A stretch of 36,517 bases of DNA from Candidatus Coatesbacteria bacterium (GTDB lineage: Bacteria > RBG-13-66-14): NCBI GenBank assembly GCA_014728225.1, contig WJLX01000141.1:1-36517 (forward strand). The letters are read 5' to 3'. The position numbers and the translations under genes are program-made. Shown piece after piece: positions 1-8,166 of the stretch (within the stretch, counting starts at the first letter, position 1; each line of letters starts with the position of its first letter). The notes under the pieces are model-generated. The model did no database searches. It was not told the DNA's origin and saw only the letters and a list, made by a program, of their open reading frames with translations.

Positions 1-641
1 ACGTACTGGTAGCCGTCGGGGTTGACCACGGGGATGATCCAGACCTCGCGGTTGTCGACGATGTCGGTGACCTCGTCGTCAGAGCCGTAGTTCTCGCACA
101 GGTATTCGGCGAACAGGTAGTTCACCACGGGGGTCGAGATCTCGCGGGCGTGGTGGCAGCCGTTGAGCATCACGTCGGCCTCGCCGGTGTCGTCGGTGCC
201 GACGTTGTCGGAGATCTTGAGGCCGTAGATGTGACGACCCTCCTCGGTCGGCAGGCCCCACTCGTCAGTGAAGTCGTAGAGTTCGCAGATGGCCGGGTAG
301 GAATCGGCCAGGTCGGTGATGAACTTAACGATCTCGCCGTGGTCCATATAGCCCGAGGGCAGGTCGTTGGAGCCCTCGATGACGGCGCGCAGGGCGGCGG
401 AGACGTCGTCGTAGAGCACCTCCTGCTCGGTCAGACCGGCTGAGTAGAGCAGGTGGCGGTCCACTTCATCGATGACGATGTCGACGGCCTGCTCGTCGAG
501 CATCCAGCCGGCAACGTCGAAATCGCTCCAGTTGATGCTCTCCTGGAGCTCGCGGTCGATGTAGCACCGGATGAGCATGGTGCTGCCCAGGGCCGGCAGG
601 ACGAGGAAGGTGAGCAGTAGACAAGCGAGAATCTTGCGCAT
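1..641 (-). CDS. Secreted zinc carboxypeptidase, M14 family (N-terminal part, cut by window edge)
   Basis: The first 213 codons are visible; the 3' end lies beyond position 1. The protein begins with a hydrophobic signal peptide (MRKILACLLLTFLVLPALGS), then a prodomain-like stretch of about 90 residues, then the M14 carboxypeptidase domain. The motif GCHHAREIST carries the His and Glu zinc ligands (HxxE), and NPDGYQY is the conserved substrate-pocket segment following it. M14 enzymes remove C-terminal residues from peptides, here outside the cytoplasm. The ATG at 639-641 is preceded by CGGAG about 5 nt upstream. The gene follows a strong terminator (694-725), so it is probably transcribed on its own. 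The catalytic C-terminal Glu and any surface-anchoring domain are out of view. Confidence 0.9.
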   Translation of the reverse strand, partial: MRKILACLLLTFLVLPALGSTMLIRCYIDRELQESINWSDFDVAGWMLDEQAVDIVIDEVDRHLLYSAGLTEQEVLYDDVSAALRAVIEGSNDLPSGYMDHGEIVKFITDLADSYPAICELYDFTDEWGLPTEEGRHIYGLKISDNVGTDDTGEADVMLNGCHHAREISTPVVNYLFAEYLCENYGSDDEVTDIVDNREVWIIPVVNPDGYQY

Positions 642-693
642 GGGGCTCCGAAAGTGGGGGTAAGGGTCTGCGGCAACGGTGTAGAATTAGCAT

Positions 694-725
694 AAAAAAC
701 GGCCGCCTTCAAGCCACGGCGGCCG
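694..725 (-). terminator. Rho-independent terminator of the mre/rnhB transcription unit
   Basis: On the minus strand a perfect 8-bp stem (CGGCCGCC at 700-707 with GGCGGCCG at 718-725, 10-nt loop) is followed by six T residues (694-699). It lies about 55 nt past the stop of the 2TM-domain gene and about 50 nt before the carboxypeptidase start, so it separates the two transcripts. Confidence 0.85.
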
Positions 726-780
726 AATATATCTAAAAGATGCCTCAGCGGCCGTCGGCGGACCGCCGGGGCCGCGTGGG

Positions 781-1386
781 CTAGTCCAGGTTATGCTTGC
801 GGCGCAGACGCTCGTACTCGCGCTCGACGGCCTCGCCGCTCTCGAAGCCGGTCAGGGCGACCACGGCGTGGATCAGCACGGCGACGGCCCAGCCCGCCGT
901 GGGCCAGATCGCCCACCAGTTGATCCGCGCATCACCCATCTGGGTGATATAGTTCAGCGCCCACAGCCCGGCGTTGATGACCAGGTAGACCAGCAGGTGC
1001 ATCTTGAACTCGGCCCGGGCCTTGGCCTGCTTGCGCAGGCGTTTCTCCAGGCGCTTGTCCTCCAGCGGTTCCACGACGCCTCCCTCGGTCAGGCCGCGCC
1101 GACGGCGCAACCGGTAATACTCGCGCTCCGTCAGGGATTCCTCGTTCAACCCGGTGAAGGCCGAAAACAGGTGGAACATCAGGCCGATCCCCCAGCCCAG
1201 GGTCGGCCAGATCGCCCACCAGTAGATGGCGCGGTCGTTCATCTGAGTCAAGTAGTTGATGGCCCACAGGGCGCCGATGATAATGACGAAAGTCAGCAGG
1301 TGGCGCTTGAACTCGACGCGCTCCCTGGCCTGTTTGCGCAGGCGCTTCTCCAGGCGTTCGTCCCGTTCGTTTTCGTACCCTTCCAT
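781..1386 (-). CDS. Tandem 2TM-domain membrane protein
   Basis: This 201-residue protein consists of two copies of one module of about 95 residues. Each copy has a basic amphipathic lead-in (LEKRLRKQA, then EFK.HLL), a first membrane helix, the motif W..NY.TQM, a WWAIWP..GW segment, a second helix ending in TG, and a charged tail with a REY..LRR motif. This is the architecture of the 2TM domain (Pfam 2TM family), normally found once per protein, alone or fused to histidine kinases and DNA-binding regulators. No enzymatic domain is fused here. GAGGAGG precedes the ATG. It is the last gene before the 694-725 terminator and is separated from rnhB by an inverted-repeat element. The family's molecular function is not established; a membrane scaffolding or sensing role would be speculation. 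Confidence 0.85.
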   Translation of the reverse strand: MEGYENERDERLEKRLRKQARERVEFKRHLLTFVIIIGALWAINYLTQMNDRAIYWWAIWPTLGWGIGLMFHLFSAFTGLNEESLTEREYYRLRRRRGLTEGGVVEPLEDKRLEKRLRKQAKARAEFKMHLLVYLVINAGLWALNYITQMGDARINWWAIWPTAGWAVAVLIHAVVALTGFESGEAVEREYERLRRKHNLD

Positions 1387-1439
1387 TCCCCTCCTCAGTT
1401 ACGGACGTAATCTGCAGGTAAAGACGCCGCACACTGCTC

Positions 1440-1628
1440 CCGGCTCGGCAAAACAGCCCGGTGAAACGTAACTTGTCGCAGTTACAGCGGGCGGAGTTGG
1501 CACGGTTTTTGCGATAACCGTGCCTTGCCGCCGCCCCCGGGTACGCTGCGATTTGCAAAAACCGTGCCAACTCCGCCCGCCCAAGGTTTGGCGAGGGTCA
1601 TTGCGCCGGGGCTGTTTTGCCGAGCCGG
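1440..1628. repeat. Nested inverted-repeat element, copy 1
   Basis: The outer arms 1440-1459 and 1609-1628 are perfectly complementary over 20 nt (CCGGCTCGGCAAAACAGCCC and its reverse complement). The inner arms 1487-1512 and 1555-1580 are perfectly complementary over 26 nt and end in GGCACGGTTTTTGC-type sequence, around a 42-nt loop. It begins 12 nt after the rnhB stop and fills most of the rnhB/2TM-gene gap. The loop does not resemble that of copies 3-5. No coding sequence and no flanking direct duplication is visible. Confidence 0.9.
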
Positions 1629-1639
1629 CGGCGGCCGCT

Positions 1640-2248
1640 TCAACCGAAGAGCGCGGTCTGTTGGACGGCGCGCCAGCTCCAGCGGTGGGCCGGGCAGGGG
1701 CCCAGGCGGCGCAGGGCTTCGAGGGCCTGGGTGCCGTAGCCCTTGTTGGCGGCGAAGCCGTAGCCGGGGTACAGCTCATCCAGGCGGACCATCAGCCGGT
1801 CGCGGTAGACCTTGGCCAGGATGCCGGCGGCGGCGATGCTGGCGATGCGGCCGTCGCCGCCGACGATGAAGCGGGCGGGTACGTTGAGGCTGTGTTGATG
1901 CAGGTGTTGGGGCGGACCGTCGACCAACAACAGGCGGGGCCGGGTGGCCAGTTCCGCAACGGCCCGACCCATGGCGGCGAAGGAGGCGCCGATGACGTTG
2001 AGGCGGGCGATCTGGCCGGGGCAGGCGTGGGCGACGGCCCAGGCGGCGGCGTGGTTTTCGATCTCGGCGGCCAGGCACGCGCGCCGCTTAGGGCTCAGGC
2101 GTTTGGAATCGTCCAGCCCGGCGGGCACGTCGGCCGGATCGAGGATCACGGCGGCGGCGGTCACCGGACCGGCCAGGGGACCGCGGCCGGCCTCGTCGAG
2201 ACCGGCCACGGGGCCTTGCAGACTGTTTTCATAGGTGTAGTCCAGCAT
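1640..2248 (-). CDS. rnhB: Ribonuclease HII
   Basis: RNase HII cleaves the RNA strand of RNA-DNA hybrids and incises at ribonucleotides misincorporated in DNA. At 202 residues it has the usual length. The family motifs are intact: LDEAGRGPLAGPV with the catalytic Asp18-Glu19, LDDSKRLS, LLLVDG with Asp110, and GGDGRIASIAAAGILAKVYRD with Asp132 and the conserved AKVxRD helix. The ATG overlaps the TGA of the upstream lipoprotein gene by one base (TGATG), which implies translational coupling. A nested inverted repeat follows 12 nt after the stop. Assignment is firm. Confidence 0.96.
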   Translation of the reverse strand: MLDYTYENSLQGPVAGLDEAGRGPLAGPVTAAAVILDPADVPAGLDDSKRLSPKRRACLAAEIENHAAAWAVAHACPGQIARLNVIGASFAAMGRAVAELATRPRLLLVDGPPQHLHQHSLNVPARFIVGGDGRIASIAAAGILAKVYRDRLMVRLDELYPGYGFAANKGYGTQALEALRRLGPCPAHRWSWRAVQQTALFG

Positions 2249-2919
2249 CAGCTCGCGGCCAGGGCGGCGATGAGTTCGAGGGCCAGCCGGCCGCCCTGGG
2301 GCCAGAAGGTCGCCGTACCGACACCCTGATCGAGGACGACGTCGTCCTCTTCGACGATGACGGCGCCGGAGTCCTCGCAGAGTTGGCGCTTGGCCCCGTA
2401 GGGGGCCGTCCGAATCCCGTCGAGGACGCCGGCCCGGGCCAGGGCTTCGACGGCGATCCCCGAGGCGGCCACCAGGGCGCCGGACTCCCGGGTCCGGCGC
2501 ACGAGCCGGTGGACGCTTTCCAGCTTGGTCAGGCGTTCCATCCCCCGGGACTGCATTAGATACAGGGCGTCGTATTCAGCGGTTTCGTCGAGCTCTTCGA
2601 GCTGGAGATCGACGAGGATCTCGCTGCTGCCCAGACCGAAGAGCCGTCCTCCCGTGGAGGCCACCAGCAAGCGGGCGCCGGAGGCCAGCAACAGCCGGCG
2701 GACGTCGTAGAACTCGGGATCATAGAAGTGGCTGCCGACGCAGACGACGATGGTGCGGCCCGCGAGGGCGCCGTCGAGTTCGGCGGGCAGCTCGAGCCGT
2801 TCATCTTCGACTTCGGACTCGGCGGGCGCCGCCGCGGCGGCATCCTCCTCGGCGGGCGGGTCCTCGCCGCAGGCCAGACAAAGCGACAGGGCGATCGGGA
2901 TGACAAGCAGATAACGCAT
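2248..2919 (-). CDS. Lipoprotein with DJ-1/PfpI-like domain, nucleophile cysteine apparently missing
   Basis: The 223-residue protein starts with a lipoprotein signal ending in LSLCLAC (lipidated Cys17), followed by an acidic, Ala-rich linker. Residues from about 50 on form a DJ-1/PfpI-like Rossmann domain: strand TIVVCVGSHFYDPEFYDVRRLL, then GGRLFGLGSSEILVDLQLEEL, then YDALYLMQS. In active family members the nucleophile elbow reads like AAICHG; here the equivalent segment is VAASGIAVEALARAGVLDG, so Ser seems to replace Cys and the following His is absent. It may therefore be a non-catalytic binding protein. It lies 14 nt after apgM and overlaps rnhB by one base. Domain assignment is moderately sure; function is unknown. 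Confidence 0.75.
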   Translation of the reverse strand: MRYLLVIPIALSLCLACGEDPPAEEDAAAAAPAESEVEDERLELPAELDGALAGRTIVVCVGSHFYDPEFYDVRRLLLASGARLLVASTGGRLFGLGSSEILVDLQLEELDETAEYDALYLMQSRGMERLTKLESVHRLVRRTRESGALVAASGIAVEALARAGVLDGIRTAPYGAKRQLCEDSGAVIVEEDDVVLDQGVGTATFWPQGGRLALELIAALAAS

Positions 2920-2933
2920 GGTTTCACCTCGGC

Positions 2934-4202
2934 TCAGGCGCCGAATTTGGAATAACGGTTGGCCAGGTTGAGCAGGACGGGCAGCAGGTCGTCGCCGCGC
3001 AAGCGACCCAGGGAACCGGCGGGGCAGGTGAATTCGTCGAAGGTCTCGCCGCAGTCCGGGCGTACCGCGGGACCGTGGACCAGCAGGGGCACGGGATCAC
3101 CGGCATGGTCCATGCACTCGCAAGGAGTGGAGTGGTCGGCGGTCACGGCGAGGATCGTCTCGCCCTGCCACAGCTCGCGCAGCAGGCCGAGGAGGCGGTC
3201 GACCATCTCGCAGGCCCGGATCTTCTCCCGGGGGTTGTCGTCGTGGCCGGCCAGGTCCGGGGCCTTGACGTTGCAGAAGATGAAGTCGTAATCGTCCCAG
3301 GCGGCGTTGATCGTCGAAGCCATGGCCTCGATGTCGGTGTCGAGCCCGCCGGTGGCGCCGGGGCATTCCAGCAGGTCCAGTCCCAGGTAACGGCCCAGCA
3401 GGCCGGTCAACAGGCCGACCTCGACCAGAGCGGCGGCGCGGACGCCCCGCAGCTCCGGGAAGGCGGGAATGTGGGGCACCAGTCCCCCGCCCCGGGGCAG
3501 GATGCAGTTGGCCGGGGGTTGACCGGCCCCTCGGCGCTCCTCGTTGAGTTCGTGCTCCTCGAGGACCCGATGGCTGAGGGCGACGAACTCGTTGACGGCC
3601 TCGGCGGTGCGCCGGGCGGCGGCGTACTCGGGATGTTCCTTGCCGACGCTGGGTTTGCAGTGATGGAGCAGCTCGTCCTCGACGTGGGGATCGACGTCGA
3701 TCACCCGGCCGGAGAGCCCGTCGCCGCGTAGCACCAGGGCGGCGCGGTGGGCGATGGATTCACGGAACAGGGCCGTCACCCGGCCGTCGACGAGCTTGAC
3801 GCCGTCGAGGGCCCGGGCCAGTTCCCGGGTGCCCTCCTTGATCCGTCCGGCGCGGCGGTCGCGGACGATCAATTCGCCGGAGCGCTCCTCGACGGTGGAG
3901 AAGTTGCAGCGGAAAGCCACGTCACCCTCGTGCAGGCGCAGCCCGACGCCGGCGGCCTCCAGGGGTCCACGGCCGGTGTAGTACTCGTAGGGGTCGTAGC
4001 CTAGCAGGGCCAGATGGGCGGTGTCGCTGCCGGCGCAGATACCGGGGGCGATGGGGTCCATCAGTCCCACGGTCCCGGCGGCGGCCAGCTCGTCGAGCAC
4101 CGGCGTCTGCGCCGCGGCCAGGGGGGTGCGGCCGTCGAGTTCGGCGATGGGGCGGTCGCCCATCCCGTCGCCGACGATCAACAGGATCTTCCTTTGCTGC
4201 AT
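2934..4202 (-). CDS. apgM: 2,3-bisphosphoglycerate-independent phosphoglycerate mutase, archaeal type
   Basis: This 422-residue enzyme belongs to the alkaline phosphatase superfamily and interconverts 3- and 2-phosphoglycerate in glycolysis. The N-terminal metal site IVGDGMGDRP (Asp12), the phosphoserine motif CAGSDTAH (Ser59), a metal-site segment NVKAPDLAGHDDNP and the C-terminal TADHSTPCE are all present. Its length and motifs match the shorter ApgM group, not the roughly 510-residue GpmI group. The ATG at 4200-4202 was chosen: it sits 2 nt after the mreD stop with AAGGGCAGG about 7 nt upstream. A TTG at 4206-4208 in the same frame would add two residues and overlap mreD. The gene is co-transcribed with mreBCD, an unusual neighbour for a glycolytic enzyme. 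Confidence 0.93.
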   Translation of the reverse strand: MQQRKILLIVGDGMGDRPIAELDGRTPLAAAQTPVLDELAAAGTVGLMDPIAPGICAGSDTAHLALLGYDPYEYYTGRGPLEAAGVGLRLHEGDVAFRCNFSTVEERSGELIVRDRRAGRIKEGTRELARALDGVKLVDGRVTALFRESIAHRAALVLRGDGLSGRVIDVDPHVEDELLHHCKPSVGKEHPEYAAARRTAEAVNEFVALSHRVLEEHELNEERRGAGQPPANCILPRGGGLVPHIPAFPELRGVRAAALVEVGLLTGLLGRYLGLDLLECPGATGGLDTDIEAMASTINAAWDDYDFIFCNVKAPDLAGHDDNPREKIRACEMVDRLLGLLRELWQGETILAVTADHSTPCECMDHAGDPVPLLVHGPAVRPDCGETFDEFTCPAGSLGRLRGDDLLPVLLNLANRYSKFGA

Positions 4203-4204
4203 GG

Positions 4205-4684
4205 TCAAACCTGCCCTTCATAGCTGGTGTTCATCAGGCGATCGAAGAGTTCGTATAGCGGCGGCGCGGCCAGGGCCGTGGCGCCGATGCGGCTGAGCAT
4301 CGTCCAGCCGCCCGGGGGCGCCTGGGCACCGGTCAAACTGGCCAAGGCCCAGAGGATCAGCCAGGCGTAGAACCCGGCGGCGGCGACGGTGACGAAGCGC
4401 ACCAGGGGGCTCTTGGGGTAGAGGCTTTCGCGCAACAGGGCGACGATGAGGGCCGTCGAGCCCAGGCAGAACAGCCAGGCCCCCAGGGGACCCCAGCCGC
4501 TGAAATCGAGCAGCAGACCGGCGGCCGCGGCGGTAAGCACGGCGGCGGCGGGTTTTTCGGTCAGCCCCAGGTAGCAGACGGCCAGCAGGACGAGCAGGGG
4601 CTTGAACAGCTCCCAGCCGCCCCAGAGGGCGAACAGGCCGCGCTCGAGGATTAGGGCCGCCAGTAGGGGAAGATAGCGCTTCAC
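4205..4684 (-). CDS. mreD: Rod shape-determining protein MreD
   Basis: The 159-residue protein is almost entirely hydrophobic with about five predicted membrane helices (for example FKPLLVLLAVCYLGLTE, AAAVLTAAAAGLLLDFSGWGPLGAWLFCLGS, FYAWLILWALASL). The small intramembrane LLLDFS..GPLGA segment resembles the conserved MreD pattern. MreD is the membrane component of the elongasome, linking MreB and MreC to peptidoglycan synthesis. Sequence conservation is weak in this family, so the call rests mainly on topology, length and position directly behind mreC, whose stop it overlaps by 4 nt (ATGA). No pbp2 or rodA follows; apgM does. Confidence 0.85.
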   Translation of the reverse strand: MKRYLPLLAALILERGLFALWGGWELFKPLLVLLAVCYLGLTEKPAAAVLTAAAAGLLLDFSGWGPLGAWLFCLGSTALIVALLRESLYPKSPLVRFVTVAAAGFYAWLILWALASLTGAQAPPGGWTMLSRIGATALAAPPLYELFDRLMNTSYEGQV

Positions 4685-5433
4685 GGGGTCACCGAGAGTA
4701 CCAGTTGACCGAACTCGGCGCCGGCGGGATCGGCGGGTCGACCGAGGCTGCAGGCGGCGTCCAGGGCGCCCGGTTCCCAGTCCACCCGGGTTACCCGCCC
4801 CAGGGGGATGCCCGCCGGCAGGCGGCCCAGCCCGCTGGTGACGGCCAATTCCCCCTGCCGTGGCAGAGTCTGACTGCCCAGGTGCCTGACCAACAACTCA
4901 CCCTCGATGTATTCGGCCACGCCGTCGGCCCGGCAGGAGACCAGGCGCGCCCCGCAGGCCCCGGCCCGCGCGAGGGGGACGATTTCAGCGTAATCGTAAG
5001 CCAAGCCGCCGACGACGCCGGCCAGACGGCCGTCGATGATCAGGGCTTCGCCGCCTCGCAGTCCGTCGCTCGCGCCCGCGTCGATGGTCGGCGGCCGGTT
5101 CGCCGTCAACTCCACGGTCAGCAGGCGCCAGGGACTGCGCAGGCGCAGACCCAACTGCTCGCGCAGCGCCTGGTTCTCGGCGGCCAGCACCTCGGCCCGG
5201 GCCAGCTCCTGTTCGACGGCGGCTGTCCGGGCGATAACGGCCAGCTCGTCGTCCTCGTCGGCCAGGAAAGCGTCCCAGCGCTCTCCCAGGGTGGCCAAGG
5301 CGCTGGGCAGGGCGGCCAGCCCGGCACGCAGTTTCTCCAGCGGCGCGAGATCGACGGCGTCGGCCCAAACCAGCAGGGACGACAGCACCAGCAGTCCGAC
5401 GACCAGGGGCGCCAGGCTGCGGACGTCGCTCAT
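4681..5433 (-). CDS. mreC: Rod shape-determining protein MreC
   Basis: MreC is a bitopic membrane protein of the elongasome whose periplasmic beta domains contact class B penicillin-binding proteins. The 250-residue product has an N-terminal membrane anchor (about residues 8-25), a helical, Ala/Glu-rich coiled coil (about 55-100, ending AAENQALREQLGL) and a beta-rich C-terminal part with the family pattern TANRPPTIDAGASDGLRGGEALI..GRLAGVV and TSGLGRLPAGIPLGRV. The gene begins 1 nt after the mreB stop (TGAGATG) and overlaps mreD by 4 nt. It is near the short end of the family's length range but appears complete. Confidence 0.92.
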   Translation of the reverse strand: MSDVRSLAPLVVGLLVLSSLLVWADAVDLAPLEKLRAGLAALPSALATLGERWDAFLADEDDELAVIARTAAVEQELARAEVLAAENQALREQLGLRLRSPWRLLTVELTANRPPTIDAGASDGLRGGEALIIDGRLAGVVGGLAYDYAEIVPLARAGACGARLVSCRADGVAEYIEGELLVRHLGSQTLPRQGELAVTSGLGRLPAGIPLGRVTRVDWEPGALDAACSLGRPADPAGAEFGQLVLSVTP

Positions 5434-5434
5434 C

Positions 5435-6475
5435 TCAGGCCTCCTCGCCGCGCAGGACGACCTTGGCGAAGCGCTCGCCGTCGTCGATGATCTTGCCGGC
5501 TCCGGCGACGACGGTTGTCAGCGGGTTGTCGACCCGGGTGATGGTCAGCTTGGTCTCACTGGAGATCAGACGGTCCAGGTCGCGCAGCAGGGAGCCGCCG
5601 CCGGCCATGAACACTCCGCGATCGACGATGTCGGCGGACAGCTCGGGCGGGGTCTTCTCCAGGGTCTGGCGAACGGCGAGGAGGATGTTACCCACGGGTT
5701 CCGCAATGGCCTCGCGCACCTCGGCCGAGGTTATCTCCAGGGTCCGTGGCACGCCCTCGACGACGTCGCGGCCGCGGATCAGCATCGTTTCCTCCTCGTC
5801 CTGGGGAAAGGCGGTGCCGATCTTGAGCTTGATCGATTCGGCCGTCTGTTCACCGACGAGGAGGTTGTAGGTCTTGCGCAGGTACTTGTCGATGGCGGCG
5901 TCCATCTCGTCGCCGCCGATGCGGATGCTAGTGTTGGTGACGATGCCGGAGAGAGAGATCACGGCGACCTCGGTGGTTCCGCCGCCGATGTCGACGATCA
6001 CGTTGCCCACCGGCTCGTGGACGGGCAGGTCGGCGCCGATGGCGGCGGCCATCGGTTCGTAGACCATCAACACCTCGCGGGCGCCGGCGTGGAGGGCGGA
6101 GTCGCGCACGGCGCGCTTCTCGACCTCGGTGATCCCCGAGGGGACGCAGATCAGCGTCCGCGGTCGGATCAGCCGCCGCCGACCGTGGCTTTTCGAGATG
6201 AAGTACTTGAGCATCCGCTCGGTGACTTCATAGTTGGCGATCACACCGTCCTTCATCGGCCGCAGGGCGCTGATCGTCCCCGGGGTGCGCCCGAGCATCG
6301 TCTTGGCCTCCAGGCCGACGGCGATCACCTGCTGGGTGTCGCGCTTGAGGGCGACCACGGAGGGCTCGTCGATGACCACGCCCTCGCCGCGGACGTAGAC
6401 CAGCGTGTTGGCCGTGCCCAGATCGATGGCGATGTCGTGGGAGAACAGACCGAAGATGGCGCCGAGTAGGCCCAC
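5435..6475 (-). CDS. mreB: Rod shape-determining protein MreB (bacterial actin)
   Basis: MreB polymerises under the inner membrane and positions the cell-wall elongation machinery. The 346-residue product carries the actin-fold phosphate loops IAIDLGTANTLVYV and VIVDIGGGTTEVAVISL, the adenosine motif GVFMAGGGSLLRDLD, and the conserved segments IGGDEMDAAI and GEQTAESIKLKIG. The hydrophobic N-terminal residues GLLGAIFGLF probably serve as the membrane-binding helix. The GTG at 6473-6475 is chosen because GGGGG lies just upstream and the start falls 8 nt after the upstream stop; a start at 6544 would overlap the preceding gene by about 60 nt and add residues without MreB similarity. First gene of the mreBCD set. 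Confidence 0.95.
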   Translation of the reverse strand: MGLLGAIFGLFSHDIAIDLGTANTLVYVRGEGVVIDEPSVVALKRDTQQVIAVGLEAKTMLGRTPGTISALRPMKDGVIANYEVTERMLKYFISKSHGRRRLIRPRTLICVPSGITEVEKRAVRDSALHAGAREVLMVYEPMAAAIGADLPVHEPVGNVIVDIGGGTTEVAVISLSGIVTNTSIRIGGDEMDAAIDKYLRKTYNLLVGEQTAESIKLKIGTAFPQDEEETMLIRGRDVVEGVPRTLEITSAEVREAIAEPVGNILLAVRQTLEKTPPELSADIVDRGVFMAGGGSLLRDLDRLISSETKLTITRVDNPLTTVVAGAGKIIDDGERFAKVVLRGEEA

Positions 6476-6483
6476 GTTGCCCC

Positions 6484-8061
6484 CTAGTTTCCGTCGGTGC
6501 TGGTGAAAGGACCGGGTTGGCCGATGTCGTAGATTCCCATCCAAAAAACCCTCTCGTCGAAGATATAACTGTAGGGATCGGAGAGGAAGACCCGCTGGTC
6601 GGCCCGGACGGTGATGCTGTCGCCACCGCCGTGAAGCCGTGAAGGCAATTCCAGTGTGAAGCTCTCGAGACCCTTGCTCATCAGGGCGTGATGGGCGAAG
6701 AATTCCACACGGTTATTGCGGAAATACTCGGCCAGACGCCCTTCGGCCAGTACACGCTGATAATCGTAGTCGTTGACCAGGCCGTCGAGGTTGATGGTCG
6801 GACGCTGGCTGAAGTAACCGAAGATGCCGGCGTCGCGCATGGCGAAGACGGTGCCGGGCGGGGTATTGCGGCGGGCCCACAGCGCCCCCTCGTAAGCGGC
6901 GCGGTGAAAGTCGGCCCCGCGCTGACTGAAGGAGATTACGTGGCCGGCGACGACCGCCGCCGCGGCCAGGATGGTCAGGCTCAACCGCAGCCAGCGGCGG
7001 CGCTCGAAGAAGGCGGAAAAGACATCACCACCGAAGAGGGCCAGCAACGGTACGCCGAGCGCCACGGCGTAATAAGGGAAGGCCGCCCAGTGGATGAAGA
7101 AGACGTTGTAGGCCAGAAAGAGCAGATAACCCCAGGCCAGTATCCCCACCAGCGGCCCTTGTCGACGGTGCCGGGCGGCGAACCAGACCAGGGCCGCCAG
7201 ACCGAGGATGCCGAGTTCCCGGAAGATCAGCAGGTTGCCGTAGAAGAATCCCGGTACGGGGAAACTGGTTTTCAAGCTCCCCGATAGGGGCAACAGGTGG
7301 CCGAAGGTCAGCTGGTTCCAGAGCAGCAAGCCGACCAGGGCGATCATGGTCGGGGCGAACAAGCGCAATCCACGGCGGATGAAACCCGACCAGCCACCGT
7401 GGCGTTGCCTATCGCGGATGAAGGAGAGCAGGAAATAGATCCCGGCGGTCAGGTGGAGGAAGGCCGTATCCAGGCGGGCCAGAAAAACCAGGCCCAGCAG
7501 AATCCCCACCGCCCATTCGATCCGTGGGAGGCTCTCCAGGCGCAACAGCGCATGCCGATCCGCCAGCTCGACCGCCGTCAGCAACAGCGGCAGTGCGATC
7601 GCCATCTCCATGCCGCTGCCGATGTTATGGATGATCATCGGCCAGCTGAGGCAGATGATGACGAACAACCCCGTCCGTTCTCCGTAACGACGGTTGACGA
7701 GGCGGTGCAGCAGGATCAGCGAATAGGCGGCCAACAGGTAGTTGAGCGTCAGGATCAAGCGATAGGACCATTCGACCCCGATACCCAACAGGTGGGGCAG
7801 GGCGCAAACGAGCTGCCAGAGTGGATGGAAGCCGTTGGTCTGGTGCAGACCGTCGAAGGTGAAGCCCCGCCCGGCGGCGAGGTTCTGACCGATTTTGAGG
7901 TAGTACAACACGTCATCGTAGACGTAATGCACCAGCTGGCCCAGCGGCAGGGCCAGAACCATGGCCAGCTTGTAGCCGATGATAACGGCCAGCGCCAGTA
8001 AACCGAGGCGGCGGTAACGCCGTTGCGTGTCTTCGGTGAGGGTAAGCGGTTGGTCGTTCAC
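6484..8061 (-). CDS. Multi-pass GT-C-type glycosyltransferase-like membrane protein
   Basis: This 525-residue protein has about ten membrane helices and a soluble C-terminal region of about 140 residues. The first extracytoplasmic loop reads VYDDVLYYLKIGQNLAAGRGFTFDG..QTNGFHPLWQL, with paired Asp49-Asp50 placed as in GT-C glycosyltransferases (PMT/ArnT/Alg superfamily), which transfer sugars from polyprenyl-phosphate carriers at the outer face of the inner membrane. The C-terminal part (ALWARRNTPPGTVFAMRDAGIFGYFS) is typical of bacterial members of this superfamily. The GTG start is preceded by CCGAGG and a promoter at 8167-8195. It heads the mreBCD operon, suggesting an envelope-building role. 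Substrate and acceptor cannot be read from sequence. Confidence 0.8.
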   Translation of the reverse strand: MNDQPLTLTEDTQRRYRRLGLLALAVIIGYKLAMVLALPLGQLVHYVYDDVLYYLKIGQNLAAGRGFTFDGLHQTNGFHPLWQLVCALPHLLGIGVEWSYRLILTLNYLLAAYSLILLHRLVNRRYGERTGLFVIICLSWPMIIHNIGSGMEMAIALPLLLTAVELADRHALLRLESLPRIEWAVGILLGLVFLARLDTAFLHLTAGIYFLLSFIRDRQRHGGWSGFIRRGLRLFAPTMIALVGLLLWNQLTFGHLLPLSGSLKTSFPVPGFFYGNLLIFRELGILGLAALVWFAARHRRQGPLVGILAWGYLLFLAYNVFFIHWAAFPYYAVALGVPLLALFGGDVFSAFFERRRWLRLSLTILAAAAVVAGHVISFSQRGADFHRAAYEGALWARRNTPPGTVFAMRDAGIFGYFSQRPTINLDGLVNDYDYQRVLAEGRLAEYFRNNRVEFFAHHALMSKGLESFTLELPSRLHGGGDSITVRADQRVFLSDPYSYIFDERVFWMGIYDIGQPGPFTSTDGN

Positions 8062-8166
8062 TGTTGAGGACCTCGGAAGATTGCTCGAAAAACCCGATCA
8101 TCGAAGCGCCGCACACCAGCGGAAGGCCGGCCGTCAGTGCGCTCCGCTATAATGGTGACACGGACA

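Noticed and set aside
1440-1628. Inverted-repeat copies as ordinary transcription terminators
   Set aside because: The inner stems are unusually long with the T tract inside the arm rather than after the hairpin, the elements occur in leaders and between divergent genes as well as after genes, and separate conventional terminators exist nearby.
6476-6544. Upstream start for mreB
   Set aside because: It would overlap the GT-C gene by 60 nt and add residues with no MreB similarity; the GTG at 6475 with GGGGG fits better.
8149-8154. TATAAT on the plus strand near 8149
   Set aside because: No acceptable -35 lies 16-18 bp upstream and no plus-strand gene follows; the tRNAs and neighbours are on the minus strand.
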